A stretch of 64,000 nucleotides of DNA from Streptomyces asoensis (GCF_016860545.1 NZ_BNEB01000002.1:2108001-2172000); one strand, 5' to 3'. Shown: positions 27,701 through 36,140, counted from the first letter of the stretch. The notes: generated by a model not told the origin, from the sequence alone. Made by a program: numbers and translations.

Positions 27701-28999
27701 GGCAGCGGTGTCGCTCCAGGTGCGGGTCTCGTGGCGAAGCCTGGCCCACGCGCGCTGGGCCACCGGGTCGGCGAAGACGGCGGCGCGCCTCTCGGGGGCG
27801 TGTCGTCTCCCGGAGGTGGGCTGCTCGTCCGTCTCCGTGGGCGAACGGCGGTCCAACTCGTCGCGGTAGATGCGCAGCCGTGCCGTCAGAAGCGGATCAT
27901 CGAAGTGCTCCGCGAGGTGACAGGCGGCACGGCGGGCGATCCTGTCATCGCTGGCGGGTGCGTACCCTTCGTCGATCCGCTGCCGCATTTCGTCGGCCTG
28001 CGCCTCCGTCCACATCCGCACGGCGTGCCGCCAGCGCACCGGCAGACGGACGCGCCACCAGGTGAGGACCCGCAGGGACGTGAAGACCACATGGCGGTAC
28101 ACGCCGGTCTCCTCGGCCGCCCGGTGGAACGCGTCCGCTGCCTCCCCCGGGGAGCCCGCGCGGGCCAGGCGGTGCCCGGCGGCCCGGTGGAGGGCGAACA
28201 GGGCGCGCTGGTTGCCCGCCCGGATCCGTTGGCCGCTCAGTGCCTCCGCCACCGACCTGTATTCGTTCTCGGGATCCACGGTCAGCCGCCGGTTCCGAAG
28301 ATGGATCACAGCAGCCGTCGTGCGCAGCAGTTCATCGGTGTCGCGATTTCTCTGGGTGAACGACTGGGCTGCGCGCAGGGCGCCGCCCGCGCTGTCGCGA
28401 TCGTCCGACTCGTCGAGGGCCCAAGCACGAAGCGTCTGGGCGCGCACCACGCGCACGGCGTCGGCTCCGAGCGGGAGGGCGGTGGAGGCGACGGCGGCTC
28501 CGGCGGCGAGCTCCGCGGCCAGCACGGGACAACCCGAGCGCAACGCGGCCTCCGCCGCCCTGCCGAGCAGGGGGCGCAGACAGTCGTCCCCCGGTGAGTG
28601 CGCCGCGAGGATCTCGAGATACTCCTGGAGAGCGGTCGCGGGCCGGCCTCTTCGCAGGTCCCGGTCGGCGTGCGCGATACGGTCGCGCGCCGAGTGGGGA
28701 CATCGGATCCCTGGAGAGACGCCGAGCGACCGCAACGGGGACGCCGCCCAGAGCCGGAGGGGACGCTCCCACAGTGTGCGGCAACAGACGGCGGCGAGGA
28801 ACGGCAGGTCCGGTAGGTCGAGCCACAGCCAGGCGGCAGCGGCCGCGGGCACGCCGATGACGTGGTGGCGGGGCAGCAGCCAGGCGACCGCGACCAGGGC
28901 GGCCGCGACCGGCCAGGGCAGGTGGAGGAAAGCCCACCACGCCCCCGCCGCCAGCGGAGCCAGACCGAACAGGGAGACACCTACAGTGCGAAGCGTCAC
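24701..28999 (-). CDS. Large membrane protein with Clp-N-like and TPR-like regions
   Basis: A 1432-residue protein, last in a four-gene operon. The GTG at 28999 overlaps the CHAT gene stop by four bases; ATG 29038 is an alternative. The N-terminus has two or three membrane segments (SLFGLAPLAAGAWWAFLHLP, then AAALVAVAWLLP). A helical region follows. The middle third holds several stretches like Clp N-terminal repeats (AEAHALGHGQVTPGHLLLVL, ARVQGHPGVDIEHLV, AHAQGAGAAWIGPEHLAAAL), which in ClpA/ClpC bind substrates or adaptors. The last 400 residues look like degenerate TPRs (ALDVFTRARDLRPDDAQVSA). No enzyme motif is seen. The likely role is a membrane scaffold or sensor for the CHAT peptidase. 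Confidence 0.82.
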   Translation of the reverse strand: MTLRTVGVSLFGLAPLAAGAWWAFLHLPWPVAAALVAVAWLLPRHHVIGVPAAAAAWLWLDLPDLPFLAAVCCRTLWERPLRLWAASPLRSLGVSPGIRCPHSARDRIAHADRDLRRGRPATALQEYLEILAAHSPGDDCLRPLLGRAAEAALRSGCPVLAAELAAGAAVASTALPLGADAVRVVRAQTLRAWALDESDDRDSAGGALRAAQSFTQRNRDTDELLRTTAAVIHLRNRRLTVDPENEYRSVAEALSGQRIRAGNQRALFALHRAAGHRLARAGSPGEAADAFHRAAEETGVYRHVVFTSLRVLTWWRVRLPVRWRHAVRMWTEAQADEMRQRIDEGYAPASDDRIARRAACHLAEHFDDPLLTARLRIYRDELDRRSPTETDEQPTSGRRHAPERRAAVFADPVAQRAWARLRHETRTWSDTAAGQDEAAWWEGWHTPQEARTHTQVAQRLFERLRVVEPTVFAPALVRVRNSLLTHPRHGPVPGSRIGPAEPALVPAVHHATSDHRDLGVAHSPSARTPLRPPGGVAGTRAPIPAAASGPGAEPPTARPTGGPTLPDAAEAVRRDPTELAPPRLVAPRLLVEPPGWLTRVDRLTGGRCWPVLSAMAEAHALGHGQVTPGHLLLVLLDEPGCALLTEPCGFDAGRLRRALRAQYGADGGPGARKVPEPDRDLRAALSRARAAAAHAGETGLAAERLLETLTASRRGGLAALLGTGGADLDEAYFRVRHRHSPTASLCPVPEIRWSGPGFPLELLTPDARSAVARAARHAAATTGLLGPEGILAQVDPSASVASGDPGETAADRVLRCRATPAAVRLLLTARQAARVQGHPGVDIEHLVRQSPTGLPAASSVHALTSSAQAHAQGAGAAWIGPEHLAAALAGSTDPADTLRGPLPLTPLAARTLATAARSAAAEGRTTWEATDVGRALPLLWRPVSPRPAWEDRAAHGPLTSLAEAHQWDQAIAAEAHRARRALAASNPAAARTAHATWMWMLRFLVRVDRVAVEPRLADELITAAGYHGPCPAAPRALEEAAVRARVVAARVPGEPARLAGSLARIGALHREFGSDATAADCYDDAARLLRSPAPLWLNDPVLDGLLAQVLLHRARILVTQDPAVAPAALVEAASHRLTAAAESDAGPSRRTATVRASLTVMRHLDALGEGPAAVDIATRTLRLFGPAERERALVPVHHERAALLWQLGRGDLGEADLAAAVELDHDSVFALLAHGGFLLRVRRFDEALDVFTRARDLRPDDAQVSARQAEAMVAQGLYAQALPLLREADTPLLLLSRARALRGLGRLSEAAADTRAASAAEPDTAWYRYQHGLSLLTTGEEQHGRRQIGLALRLERGDLGTSERWYGLGAGKVAVYCAALGGPRQARAWYNRALPAMRYPWEPDELCSDLRELAALRPELSEFVKELTWAKG

Positions 29000-31900
29000 G
29001 ACCGGCCGCCGACCCCGCTGTACGCGAACGACTGCCATGCAAAGGGATGTCCTCTGCGGGTGCGGCGCCACCGCCGCAGGTGCGTCAGCTGCATCTCGCG
29101 CAGAGCGTCGACGGGCGCCACGCCCTGAGCAACACGTCGCGCCATGCACCGGGCGGCCCGGTTGAGCTGCTTGGTCTCCGGCACCGTGTACAGGGTGCAG
29201 ATGACATGCTCCGCGCCGGAGAGCAGGAGGGCGGAGCCGAAGCCGAGCCACTCGGTGACTCCGGTCCGTACGGCCTCCGTGCCGGGCGGGGGCTGGAGGC
29301 CGAGGCTCTCGCAGCCCACGGTGATCACGTGGGACGGTACGGGGAAGGCCGGTCCCTCCGCCGGCCCGGCCTCGGTCCGGGCGGGCACCATGTCGGCCAT
29401 CGCGACGCGGGCCGCGCCGCCCTCCGCTTCGGGACGGACACGTAGCCCGCCGAAGTAGGGATTGTCGGGTTCCGGGTCCACGTGGCCGACCAGATACAGC
29501 AGGCCGTGGTCCTGGTGGAGGGCACGGAAGACGGACGACAGCTCGGACTTGGTGCAAGGGCCCTTCTGGATGTGGCGGGCTTCGGGAGGCGGGTGGAACA
29601 CACCCGTCACTCCGTCCTCGGCATCGGGACGCAGAACGGCCAACCTCATGGGTACCGGACCGCCCCGGGTACGGGGACGGCGGGTGAGGCAGTGGTCGAC
29701 GGTCGCCCAGCCGGGTACATGCAGCACTCGTGCGGAGTCCACGACGCGGTGATCCCGGCCGGGGATCAACGGGAGGGCCGCGACAGGGATGTGGCTCAGC
29801 CCCGCGGGCAGGGAGACCACGAGCGTGGCGGGCTCGGGACCCGACTCGGCGAGCCCGGTGGCCAGCGGAGGCGGCAGGAAGGCCCGGGACACGCGGCTGA
29901 GCAGGGCCAGTTCGGGGACGGCTGCGGCCTCCGGGCGGCCTCGCGACGTGTCCTCGGCGGAGCTGCCAGGGTCCGACAACGGTCCCGCGCTCACCCGCTC
30001 GCGGAGTGCGGCGTTGCTCTCGCCGGGGCGTCGCACGGGCAGTGCCGCGCGCAGTTCGCCATCCGCGCGCGCCGCCTCGGATGCGGGGCCGATGGACCGG
30101 TCGCCGTACGACCAGCGCCCGTCGGGCGACCGTACGGCCCAGTAGTACCTGTCCTTCACGGTGATCGCGCTCCAGTACCAGCAGCGGCCGGCCAGGGCGA
30201 ACAGCGCCCGGTCGAGGTCGAGAACGCCGTCGGTGCCCGTGGTGCCGGGCAGCAGGCGCCGTCCGCCGATCGCGACGGCGGGAGGACGGCGTACCGGGCT
30301 CAAGCCCAGCTCGTACAGGGCCGAGAGGTTGTCCGTCCTGGAGCCGGGCGACGGCCCTGCTCCGACCGTCGGCTCGAGCTCAGTCGCCGTGACTGCGTCC
30401 AGCAAGGCCAGATGACGGTCGAGTTCGGATGCGTCGAGCCGTCGGGGCAGCACCTCGCCGCGGGCGGTCTCCAACATCTCCGCGACCAGCGTGGCGGTGT
30501 CCGCTCCGGAACCACGGCTCGCCAGGCGCAGCGCCGTGGCGTACGCAGTGAGCTGCATCCGTTCCCACAGTCGGCGCCCGCGTGCCTCTCCCACCCGGTA
30601 GCGCGCCTCGTGGACGGCGATGAGCGCGTGGACGGCCTGGGTCAGTGCCGCTTCCTCGTCGCCGTCGAGTTCTTGCGCCCGGGCGAGGGCCAGCCGTGCG
30701 GCTACGGCGGCGAGAGGGCGGTCGGCGGCGCGCAGCATGGCGAGTGCCGCCAGCGCGTCGCGTCGCGCGTCATCCCTGGTCGACTCCGTCTCGACCAGCA
30801 CGAACGCGGCCTGTAGGCGTCGGCGGACCGACTCCTCGTTTGTCTCATGGATGTCGGCGCGGGCGTCCGAGTGATGGGCCGTGGCCCGCAGCGTCTCACG
30901 GGCGCCCTCGGCGTTGCCCACCCGCACCATGAGCTGAGCCAGCCACAGTTCGGTCTCGCGCAGCAGCCGCTGGTCGAGGGTGCGCACCGCGATGAGCCGC
31001 ATGGCGTGGATCTCCCCCAGGAGTTCCACCAACGGAGCCGACTCCAGATGGCCTCGGACGTGTTCCAGCCACAGCCGACGCGCGTGTCGTCGGCAGCGGC
31101 GGGGGCTCAGCAACCCGAGGGCCTCCGTCCTTGCTTCGGCGGCCGCGGACTCCTCGCCGTTGCGGAGCCGGAAGCGGGACAGGTCACCCAGACACCAGCC
31201 CAGCACGGTGCCTCCCACGTTCCGGGCCTCTTTGACGGCCTCACGGGCGGCGAGCAGCGCCTCGGACTGTTCGTCGCGCAGGAACAGCACATGTGCCCGG
31301 GCCATGGTCAGTAGGGGGACGCACTCGGCGGGGAGCCCCTCCGCGGACAACCGCTCGACGAAGGGAGCGCATGCCTGCCGACCGTTCGAAGCGAGGTCCA
31401 GTGCCGTGGCGAAGAGCGACCACCGTCCTCTCAGGACCATCGAGAGTCTGGCCCGCCACGGGATGAACCCGAAGACCGGGCCGACCGCGGTCCAGGTCTT
31501 ACCGATGACACTGCGATGCAGATGCACGGCCTGAATCAAGGTGAGCGCGATGGCGTAGCAGATCGCGTCCAGCCACCACCATGCCGGGTCCAGCCATGCG
31601 GCGGTCAGAGGGGGAGCCGCCGCCACCAGTACGGCGGGCCGGGAGACCCGGACGAGGCGCCACAGGGCAGCCAGCGGGCCGCAGGCCAAGCCCATGACGA
31701 CGACAGCCGGCTGCGCCAGGCCGACGAACCGCAGCAGCTGTGCGACGGCCGTGCCGATGACCAAATGGTCGAGGAGGGCGGGGAGGAGGGCCGCCCGCCA
31801 GTGGATGTGCAGGCTGTCCGCGTGCCAGAGACCGATGGTCCTGCCCGTCGTACGACGTCTGCTCAGCATGAGGGTGCCCTTGAGGGAACGAGGCAGCAGG

Positions 31901-32082
31901 GACAACGCATAGCTCGTGGAGATGCCCGTCATCGCGAGCAGGACGTCCTGGAAGCTGATGGTCTCCTCGGCCGCACGGTCCTCGGCACCGCCCCGTCCGG
32001 CCAGCCAGCGCTCGGCCGCCTCCTCGTCGCACATCTCCGGGGCGAGTCGTCCGGCTCGCGCGGATGTCCGCTCAGTTGACAT
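28996..32082 (-). CDS. Membrane-anchored CHAT-domain peptidase
   Basis: A 1028-residue protein. After a charged N-terminus, membrane segments lie at about 95-195 (ALLDHLVIGTAVAQLLRFVG, PAVVVMGLACGPLAALW, DAICYAIALTLIQAVHLH). A long helical, TPR-like region follows to about 620. The C-terminal 300 residues form a CHAT (caspase-like) peptidase: the His is H867 in LLYLVGHVDPE and the Cys is C924 in VITVGCESLG. CHAT proteases act in bacterial conflict and stress signalling, often activated by partners encoded nearby. ATG 32082 overlaps the upstream gene by 11 bp. The substrate is unknown; candidates are its operon partners or the divergent acidic peptide. Confidence 0.87.
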   Translation of the reverse strand: MSTERTSARAGRLAPEMCDEEAAERWLAGRGGAEDRAAEETISFQDVLLAMTGISTSYALSLLPRSLKGTLMLSRRRTTGRTIGLWHADSLHIHWRAALLPALLDHLVIGTAVAQLLRFVGLAQPAVVVMGLACGPLAALWRLVRVSRPAVLVAAAPPLTAAWLDPAWWWLDAICYAIALTLIQAVHLHRSVIGKTWTAVGPVFGFIPWRARLSMVLRGRWSLFATALDLASNGRQACAPFVERLSAEGLPAECVPLLTMARAHVLFLRDEQSEALLAAREAVKEARNVGGTVLGWCLGDLSRFRLRNGEESAAAEARTEALGLLSPRRCRRHARRLWLEHVRGHLESAPLVELLGEIHAMRLIAVRTLDQRLLRETELWLAQLMVRVGNAEGARETLRATAHHSDARADIHETNEESVRRRLQAAFVLVETESTRDDARRDALAALAMLRAADRPLAAVAARLALARAQELDGDEEAALTQAVHALIAVHEARYRVGEARGRRLWERMQLTAYATALRLASRGSGADTATLVAEMLETARGEVLPRRLDASELDRHLALLDAVTATELEPTVGAGPSPGSRTDNLSALYELGLSPVRRPPAVAIGGRRLLPGTTGTDGVLDLDRALFALAGRCWYWSAITVKDRYYWAVRSPDGRWSYGDRSIGPASEAARADGELRAALPVRRPGESNAALRERVSAGPLSDPGSSAEDTSRGRPEAAAVPELALLSRVSRAFLPPPLATGLAESGPEPATLVVSLPAGLSHIPVAALPLIPGRDHRVVDSARVLHVPGWATVDHCLTRRPRTRGGPVPMRLAVLRPDAEDGVTGVFHPPPEARHIQKGPCTKSELSSVFRALHQDHGLLYLVGHVDPEPDNPYFGGLRVRPEAEGGAARVAMADMVPARTEAGPAEGPAFPVPSHVITVGCESLGLQPPPGTEAVRTGVTEWLGFGSALLLSGAEHVICTLYTVPETKQLNRAARCMARRVAQGVAPVDALREMQLTHLRRWRRTRRGHPFAWQSFAYSGVGGRS

Positions 32083-33178
32083 CGCTCTCCTCGCGCCCGG
32101 TCCTCGGAGTGTGCCCACGCCGTCGCGCAAGGCCGACGAAGACGTCGTGCAGCGCCTCAATCGCCATGGCACGGTTGTCACGGGTGAAGGAAACCCTCGA
32201 CAGCGCCGGGTCGGCCCGTTCCACGCGCCTGATCAACAGCAACATACGGAACCCGAAGGCTTCGAGGGCCGTCCAGGCGAGCACCAACCACACGAGGAAC
32301 GGAGGGACGAGCCACGCGATCAGCACCCGCGCCGCCAGCCACACCGCGAGGGGCGAGCTGCGCAGTGATCTGCTGAACGGCGCATAGGCCAGGATGGGCC
32401 ACCACCAGCCGTACTCGACTGTACGGAGACCCACGGCGAGGAAGCAGATCGCCCCCAGGGCGTACTCCACAACCAGTGACGCGGTCAGCACACGCACGCG
32501 CGACAGGGCCAGAGGTGTGCCGAGGTCCGCTCCCTCGCGCAGTCCTTCGGCCGACATCAGCCTGCTCAGCAGCGGTGAGCCTCGCTTGCCGGTGCGCACG
32601 GCGAGGTCGGCCGTGCTCGGCGGCGGAGGCAGCCGGAACGCCTCCTGCCCCGTCTCTCCCGCGCGTCCGTCCGTTCCCCTCATGAAGGCGGCGTCTCCAC
32701 CGGACCCGCGGGACCGGTGCCGGGCCGCGGCGCTCAGTACGAAGTCGGCGGTGAGTCCGAGGCGGTGGAACGGGGTGCTCCCGGAGACTTCGGCGGTGGT
32801 CTCGGCCAACGCGGCCACGAGATGGACCGACGTGACGTGCGCATCGCCGGTCAGCCGTGCCCAGCCGGGCAGTTCAAGCAGGAATTCCCGTAAGTCGTCA
32901 GCCGGGAGCGGGGGTTCCGCCGGACCGCCGCCGACCGGGAAAGGGCGGGCTGCCGCCTCCCGGGACCAGCTGAGCCGCTCGGCGGGGATGCCGCCGGCGA
33001 GCAGCACCGTGCGCCAGCCGGCGGGTTCCTGCGCCGCGCCCAGAGCAGCGATCAGGTGCTCGTGGCGCACGTGAGGGGAACGGTCGAGCGCCGCCGCGTA
33101 CTGGGCGCGCAACACCAGGGCGGCGATCTCGGAGCTGACGCGGGCACCACCCCAGCGTTCGCCGAGGACAACGGTCAT
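32072..33178 (-). CDS. Clp-N-like membrane protein
   Basis: A 368-residue protein. The N-terminal 150 residues contain two Clp N-domain-like repeats (SSEIAALVLRAQYAAALDRS with HVRHEHLIAALGAA, then LREFLLELPGWARLTGDAHV with TSVHLVAALAE). A linker of about 80 residues follows. Then come three or four membrane segments (LTASLVVEYALGAICFLAVG, WWWPILAYAPF, VLIAWLVPPFLVWLVLAW). The C-terminal 60 residues are basic and cytoplasmic. Such a Clp-N module without an AAA+ motor suggests recognition rather than unfolding. ATG 33178 overlaps the preceding stop (ATGA), and the CHAT gene starts inside its end, so stoichiometry is tightly linked. Confidence 0.82.
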   Translation of the reverse strand: MTVVLGERWGGARVSSEIAALVLRAQYAAALDRSPHVRHEHLIAALGAAQEPAGWRTVLLAGGIPAERLSWSREAAARPFPVGGGPAEPPLPADDLREFLLELPGWARLTGDAHVTSVHLVAALAETTAEVSGSTPFHRLGLTADFVLSAAARHRSRGSGGDAAFMRGTDGRAGETGQEAFRLPPPPSTADLAVRTGKRGSPLLSRLMSAEGLREGADLGTPLALSRVRVLTASLVVEYALGAICFLAVGLRTVEYGWWWPILAYAPFSRSLRSSPLAVWLAARVLIAWLVPPFLVWLVLAWTALEAFGFRMLLLIRRVERADPALSRVSFTRDNRAMAIEALHDVFVGLARRRGHTPRTGREESDVN

Positions 33179-33945
33179 GAGGAATCTCCCTGGGCGGGCA
33201 CCGGCAACGGCTCGGGGTCGGCGATGGGATCGGGGGAGGACGGGGGCAGCGGGGGCGACGGCTCCGCCGTCTCCCGCGGCAGGTAGCTGACGGTCAGGAA
33301 GGAGAGCCGTCGGGCGCTCACCGCGACCGCGTTGACCTGAGGCAGCACGGATGCCTCGGTCTCTCCCGGGGGGCGGTACAGGATGTCCCCGCGCAGGGTC
33401 AGCTCACGGTCCCCGTGCTCCATCGGCACGCGGCTGTAGCTGTGCAGCACACCTGCCAGATATGTGCCGTCCTCCAATACGCAGCCGACGTAGACCTCGG
33501 CGTCCGGGTGTTCGCGGAAGAGCAGCCACCAGGAGGAGATCTGCGGTTCCAGCCGACGGGCCCGGTCGTCCCATCGCTGTCTCACGGTTCTCGGGAGCGA
33601 TTTCGACCAACGGCCCGCACCCGCCGCGTACGCGAGGGCGCAGGCGATGGCCATGGCGACTGCTCCCCAGACCGCGACTGCGTCGAAGTGCACAGTGGCG
33701 TAGGCCTGCGGGCGGCCGACGAGCGCGCGGAAGGAGGGCGAGAACCACAGGTCCAGGCGGGATCCGGCCTCCAGCGCGGCCACGACGACGACGTCCACGA
33801 CGACACTGGCGAAGAGGATCGACACCAGTTCCTGGAACGCCGTGTACACACGGCCGGGCACATGCCGGGCCAGGGCGCGGTGGTAGACGTAGCCGGGAAG
33901 AGCGAGAACGAGCAGCAGCATGAGGCCGGCGACGCTGGTGGGGAT
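33175..33945 (-). CDS. DUF6338-like membrane protein with likely ATC start
   Basis: The first gene of the CHAT operon, 256 residues if begun at ATC 33945. The family N-terminus (PTSVAGLMLLLVLALPGYVY) begins there, and a perfect GAGGAGG lies five bases upstream, whereas the first ATG (33921) has no ribosome binding site and cuts into the first membrane helix. Three membrane segments are visible (about 4-22, 45-62, 90-112). The soluble C-terminal half contains SSWWLLFREHPDAEVYVGCV, LEDGTYLAGVLHSYS and a Pro-rich tail. DUF6338 proteins are of unknown function. The ATG at 33178 of the next gene overlaps its stop. Confidence 0.78.
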   Translation of the reverse strand: MPTSVAGLMLLLVLALPGYVYHRALARHVPGRVYTAFQELVSILFASVVVDVVVVAALEAGSRLDLWFSPSFRALVGRPQAYATVHFDAVAVWGAVAMAIACALAYAAGAGRWSKSLPRTVRQRWDDRARRLEPQISSWWLLFREHPDAEVYVGCVLEDGTYLAGVLHSYSRVPMEHGDRELTLRGDILYRPPGETEASVLPQVNAVAVSARRLSFLTVSYLPRETAEPSPPLPPSSPDPIADPEPLPVPAQGDSS

Positions 33946-34054
33946 GGCTGCCTCCTCGGACGGCGAAAATCGGTGACGGATTGTCCACCTCGCCGGGTGC
34001 GTCCCGATAGTATGCGGGCAGAATCATCCCCGCTCACCCTCTTTGAGGAGAGAA

Positions 34055-34249
34055 GTGCCGGAGCAGTACGATGAGTTGACGTCCGTCCCCCTGGAGACCA
34101 AACCTCCCGGGGAGGCCTGCGAGCCGGACGGGCTCGAGGAGGGCCGGGACGATCCGCTGGGGGACCCGCTGGGTGATCCCGTCCCGGTGGAGAAGCCTCC
34201 CCGCGCCTCGGCGCCCCCACCGCCTCCGCCTCCCGCACGCCCCCGATAG
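34055..34249 (+). CDS. Small acidic, proline-rich protein (64 aa)
   Basis: GTG 34055 follows GAGGAG at four bases. The protein is hydrophilic: an acidic first half (PEQYDELTSVPLETKPPGE), a duplicated LGDP-LGDP segment, then a Pro-rich tail with seven consecutive prolines. It has no signal peptide and should be disordered. I do not recognise a family. It is divergent from the four-gene CHAT operon across about 110 bp, a position where peptidase substrates or regulators are sometimes encoded; this link is only positional. Confidence 0.6.
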   Translation: MPEQYDELTSVPLETKPPGEACEPDGLEEGRDDPLGDPLGDPVPVEKPPRASAPPPPPPPARPR

Positions 34250-34408
34250 TCGCGGCGCTCGGCGGCACGGGCTGGGGCGGGCCGGAGGTACCGGCCCGTC
34301 CACGGTCCTGGGGTATCGCTTTCGGGGGGCGGGTCAGGGCAGCTTGATCGGGGTGGAGTCGTCGCAGTATCCGGCCGTCGAGCCCGCGTTCTTGCAGCAG
34401 TAGCCGAG
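34250..34408. other. Short gene-free stretch
   Basis: I see no coding frame. It contains GC-rich sequence that probably includes the end of the small-peptide transcript and a deletion scar, because a LacI fragment and an ABC ATPase fragment follow directly. Confidence 0.35.
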
Positions 34409-34631
34409 GTGGTGGACTCGCTCCAGCACCTGATCGACCTGGGGCACACCAGGATCGGCTACCTCCGCGGCGAGGAGGATCTGGCTGCTGATCGTGGCCC
34501 TGCTCGCCCGGAACGGCGTGCCGTTCTCCCAAGTGTCCGCGCACCGGGCGACGCTCGAAGAGGCATACATGCAACTCACCCGGGACACGGCGGAGTACCG
34601 GGGCGTCCCGGCGGGGGAGGCCACGCGATGA
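34409..34631 (+). pseudogene. Fused remnants: LacI regulator piece and ABC ATPase C-terminus
   Basis: The first 19 codons (34409-34465; SLQHLIDLGHTRIGYL) match the start of the sugar-binding domain of LacI regulators. A frame change follows. From about 34476 the last 51 codons of an ABC ATPase are readable (WLLIVALLARNGVPFSQVSA, then LEEAYMQLTRDTAEYRG), ending in TGA 34629-34631. The whole nucleotide-binding core is lost. A deletion seems to have joined two unrelated genes. It leaves the following permease without its motor. Confidence 0.75.
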
Positions 34632-34649
34632 CAGACACCCCCAACACTG

Positions 34650-35138
34650 GTGGCCGAGGGCGTCGCGTGCGCCGTCGGCCTGGTCTCCGCCGCGGTCACC
34701 GTTCCCCTCGGGGAAGGCAGTGCGCTCGGCAGGGGCTTCCGTGTCTTCCCCGTCACCGCGGCGACCGAAGCGCGCGTCGTGGCCGGAACCGGCCTGCTCT
34801 GCGCAGCCGCCGCCGTGCTCGCTCTCGGCGTCGGTGCCCTGCTGCGGCGCAGCGGCCCGGCGGTCGCCCTCGTCACCGCGTCGATCGTGCTGCCCTTCCT
34901 GCCGGCCACCTCCGGCGTACTGCCCCCGGACATCTCCCGGTGACTGCTGCGGGCCACCCCGCCCGCGGGCTTCGCCGTCCAGCAGACCCTGCCGCAGTAC
35001 ACGCAAGTGCTCAGCGTGTACGAGCCGTCGACCGGCTACTACCCGCTCGCCCCCTGGGCCGGCCTCGCCGTGCTGTGCGGATACGCCGTGCTCGCCTTCG
35101 GCCTGGCCGTGGTGCGGCTGCGCGGGAGGGACGTATGA
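34650..35138 (+). pseudogene. ABC exporter permease, truncated with in-frame stop
   Basis: The frame has hydrophobic, permease-like segments (GVACAVGLVSAAVTVPLGEG, GTGLLCAAAAVLALGVGALL). It meets TGA at 34941-34943 and continues in the same frame with LLRATPPAGFAVQQTLPQY through AVVRLRGRDV to TGA 35136. The segment DIS-R-stop-LLR normally reads with a Trp there, so TGG to TGA is the likely lesion. The N-terminal membrane segments are also missing. It is the first of two permeases in a daunorubicin-type export operon; the second is intact. Confidence 0.78.
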
Positions 35139-35971
35139 GCCTCCGAAGCGGTGCACGACCCACGAGCACGGCCGACGGGGTGTGGCGAGAGGACTTCGCC
35201 CGCGCCCTGCGCGCGGAGTGGACGATGCTGCGCACCGCAGGGGAAACGGGCAGGTTGCTCCTGATCGGCCTCGTGCTGACCGCGGCCGTCGGCGGCGGCA
35301 GCGTCAAGGCCGTGAAGTGCCCGGACGCGGGGTGCGGCCAGGACGCCGTCAAGCTCGCCCTGACCGGCGTCACTGTCGGGCAGGCGGTCATCGCCGTCTT
35401 CGCGGTGCTGGCCGTCAGCGGCGAGTACGCCACCGGGATGATCCGGACCACGCTCATCGCAGTGCCGAACCGGACGCCCGTCCTCACCGTGAAGGCGACG
35501 ATCCTCACCGCGGTCGTCCTGGCCTCCGGCACGGCTGCCGTCCTGGCCTCCCTCCTCGCCGGCCGCCACATCCTGCCCGGCAACGGCTCCACCGAGGCGC
35601 ACGGCTATGCCCCACTCTCCCCGGCCGACGGCCCGACCCTGCGGGCGGCCGTGGGCTCCGTCCTCTATCTCGTCCTGATCGCCCTGCTCGGCCTCGGTGT
35701 GGCGACGGGGGTACGGGACGCGGCGAGTGCCGTCGGGATCGTGCTCGGGCTGCTCTACCTCTTCCCGACCGTCGCGCGGGTCGTCGGTGACCCGGAATGG
35801 CAGCGTCACCTCCACCAGATCTCGCCCATGACCGCCGGGCCGGCGATCCAAGGCACCGCCCGCCTGCACGGTCTGCCCATCGGTGCGTGGGCCAGCCTGG
35901 GCGTGGTCGCCGCGTGGGCCGCGGCCGCGCTGCTGGTCGGCGGCCTGGTCCTGCACAGGCGCGACGCGTAA
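35135..35971 (+). CDS. ABC-2-type exporter permease, intact
   Basis: A 278-residue permease with about six membrane segments (LLIGLVLTAAVGGGSVKAV, VGQAVIAVFAVLAVSGEYAT, ILTAVVLASGTAAVLASLLA, VLYLVLIALLGLGVATGV, AVGIVLGLLYLFPTVARVVG, SLGVVAAWAAAALLVGGLVL). GEYATGMIRTTL after the second segment is typical of multidrug or lantibiotic export permeases. ATG 35135 overlaps the stop of the broken permease. With both the partner permease and the ATPase broken, it is probably an orphan without transport activity. Confidence 0.85.
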   Translation: MSLRSGARPTSTADGVWREDFARALRAEWTMLRTAGETGRLLLIGLVLTAAVGGGSVKAVKCPDAGCGQDAVKLALTGVTVGQAVIAVFAVLAVSGEYATGMIRTTLIAVPNRTPVLTVKATILTAVVLASGTAAVLASLLAGRHILPGNGSTEAHGYAPLSPADGPTLRAAVGSVLYLVLIALLGLGVATGVRDAASAVGIVLGLLYLFPTVARVVGDPEWQRHLHQISPMTAGPAIQGTARLHGLPIGAWASLGVVAAWAAAALLVGGLVLHRRDA

Positions 35972-36140
35972 CTGAATCGGGCCGACCGCGAGTGCGGTGA
36001 TGTCGGATCCCCATGACTTCAGAACGAGAAAGAGGCTGAACGGCCCGCCGCATCGTCCCGTACGACCCAAGACCCGGCCGGTCCGGTGCCCGCAGTCTGG
36101 TGCCGCAGACATCGGCGGACATCCCGGGAGGGCGACGGAC

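Noticed and set aside
25793..28597. 934-codon plus-strand open frame within the CHAT operon
   Set aside because: Gly/Arg-rich shadow of the minus-strand gene with no domain; the opposite strand has overlapping, coupled genes.
34941..34943. TGA as selenocysteine in the permease
   Set aside because: The codon falls where Trp is expected in a membrane protein, no SECIS-like stem is evident, and the gene is already truncated.
33582..35156. 524-codon minus-strand frame across the small peptide and ABC remnants
   Set aside because: Low-complexity Arg/Pro/Gly product without family likeness; it overlaps better supported frames on both strands.
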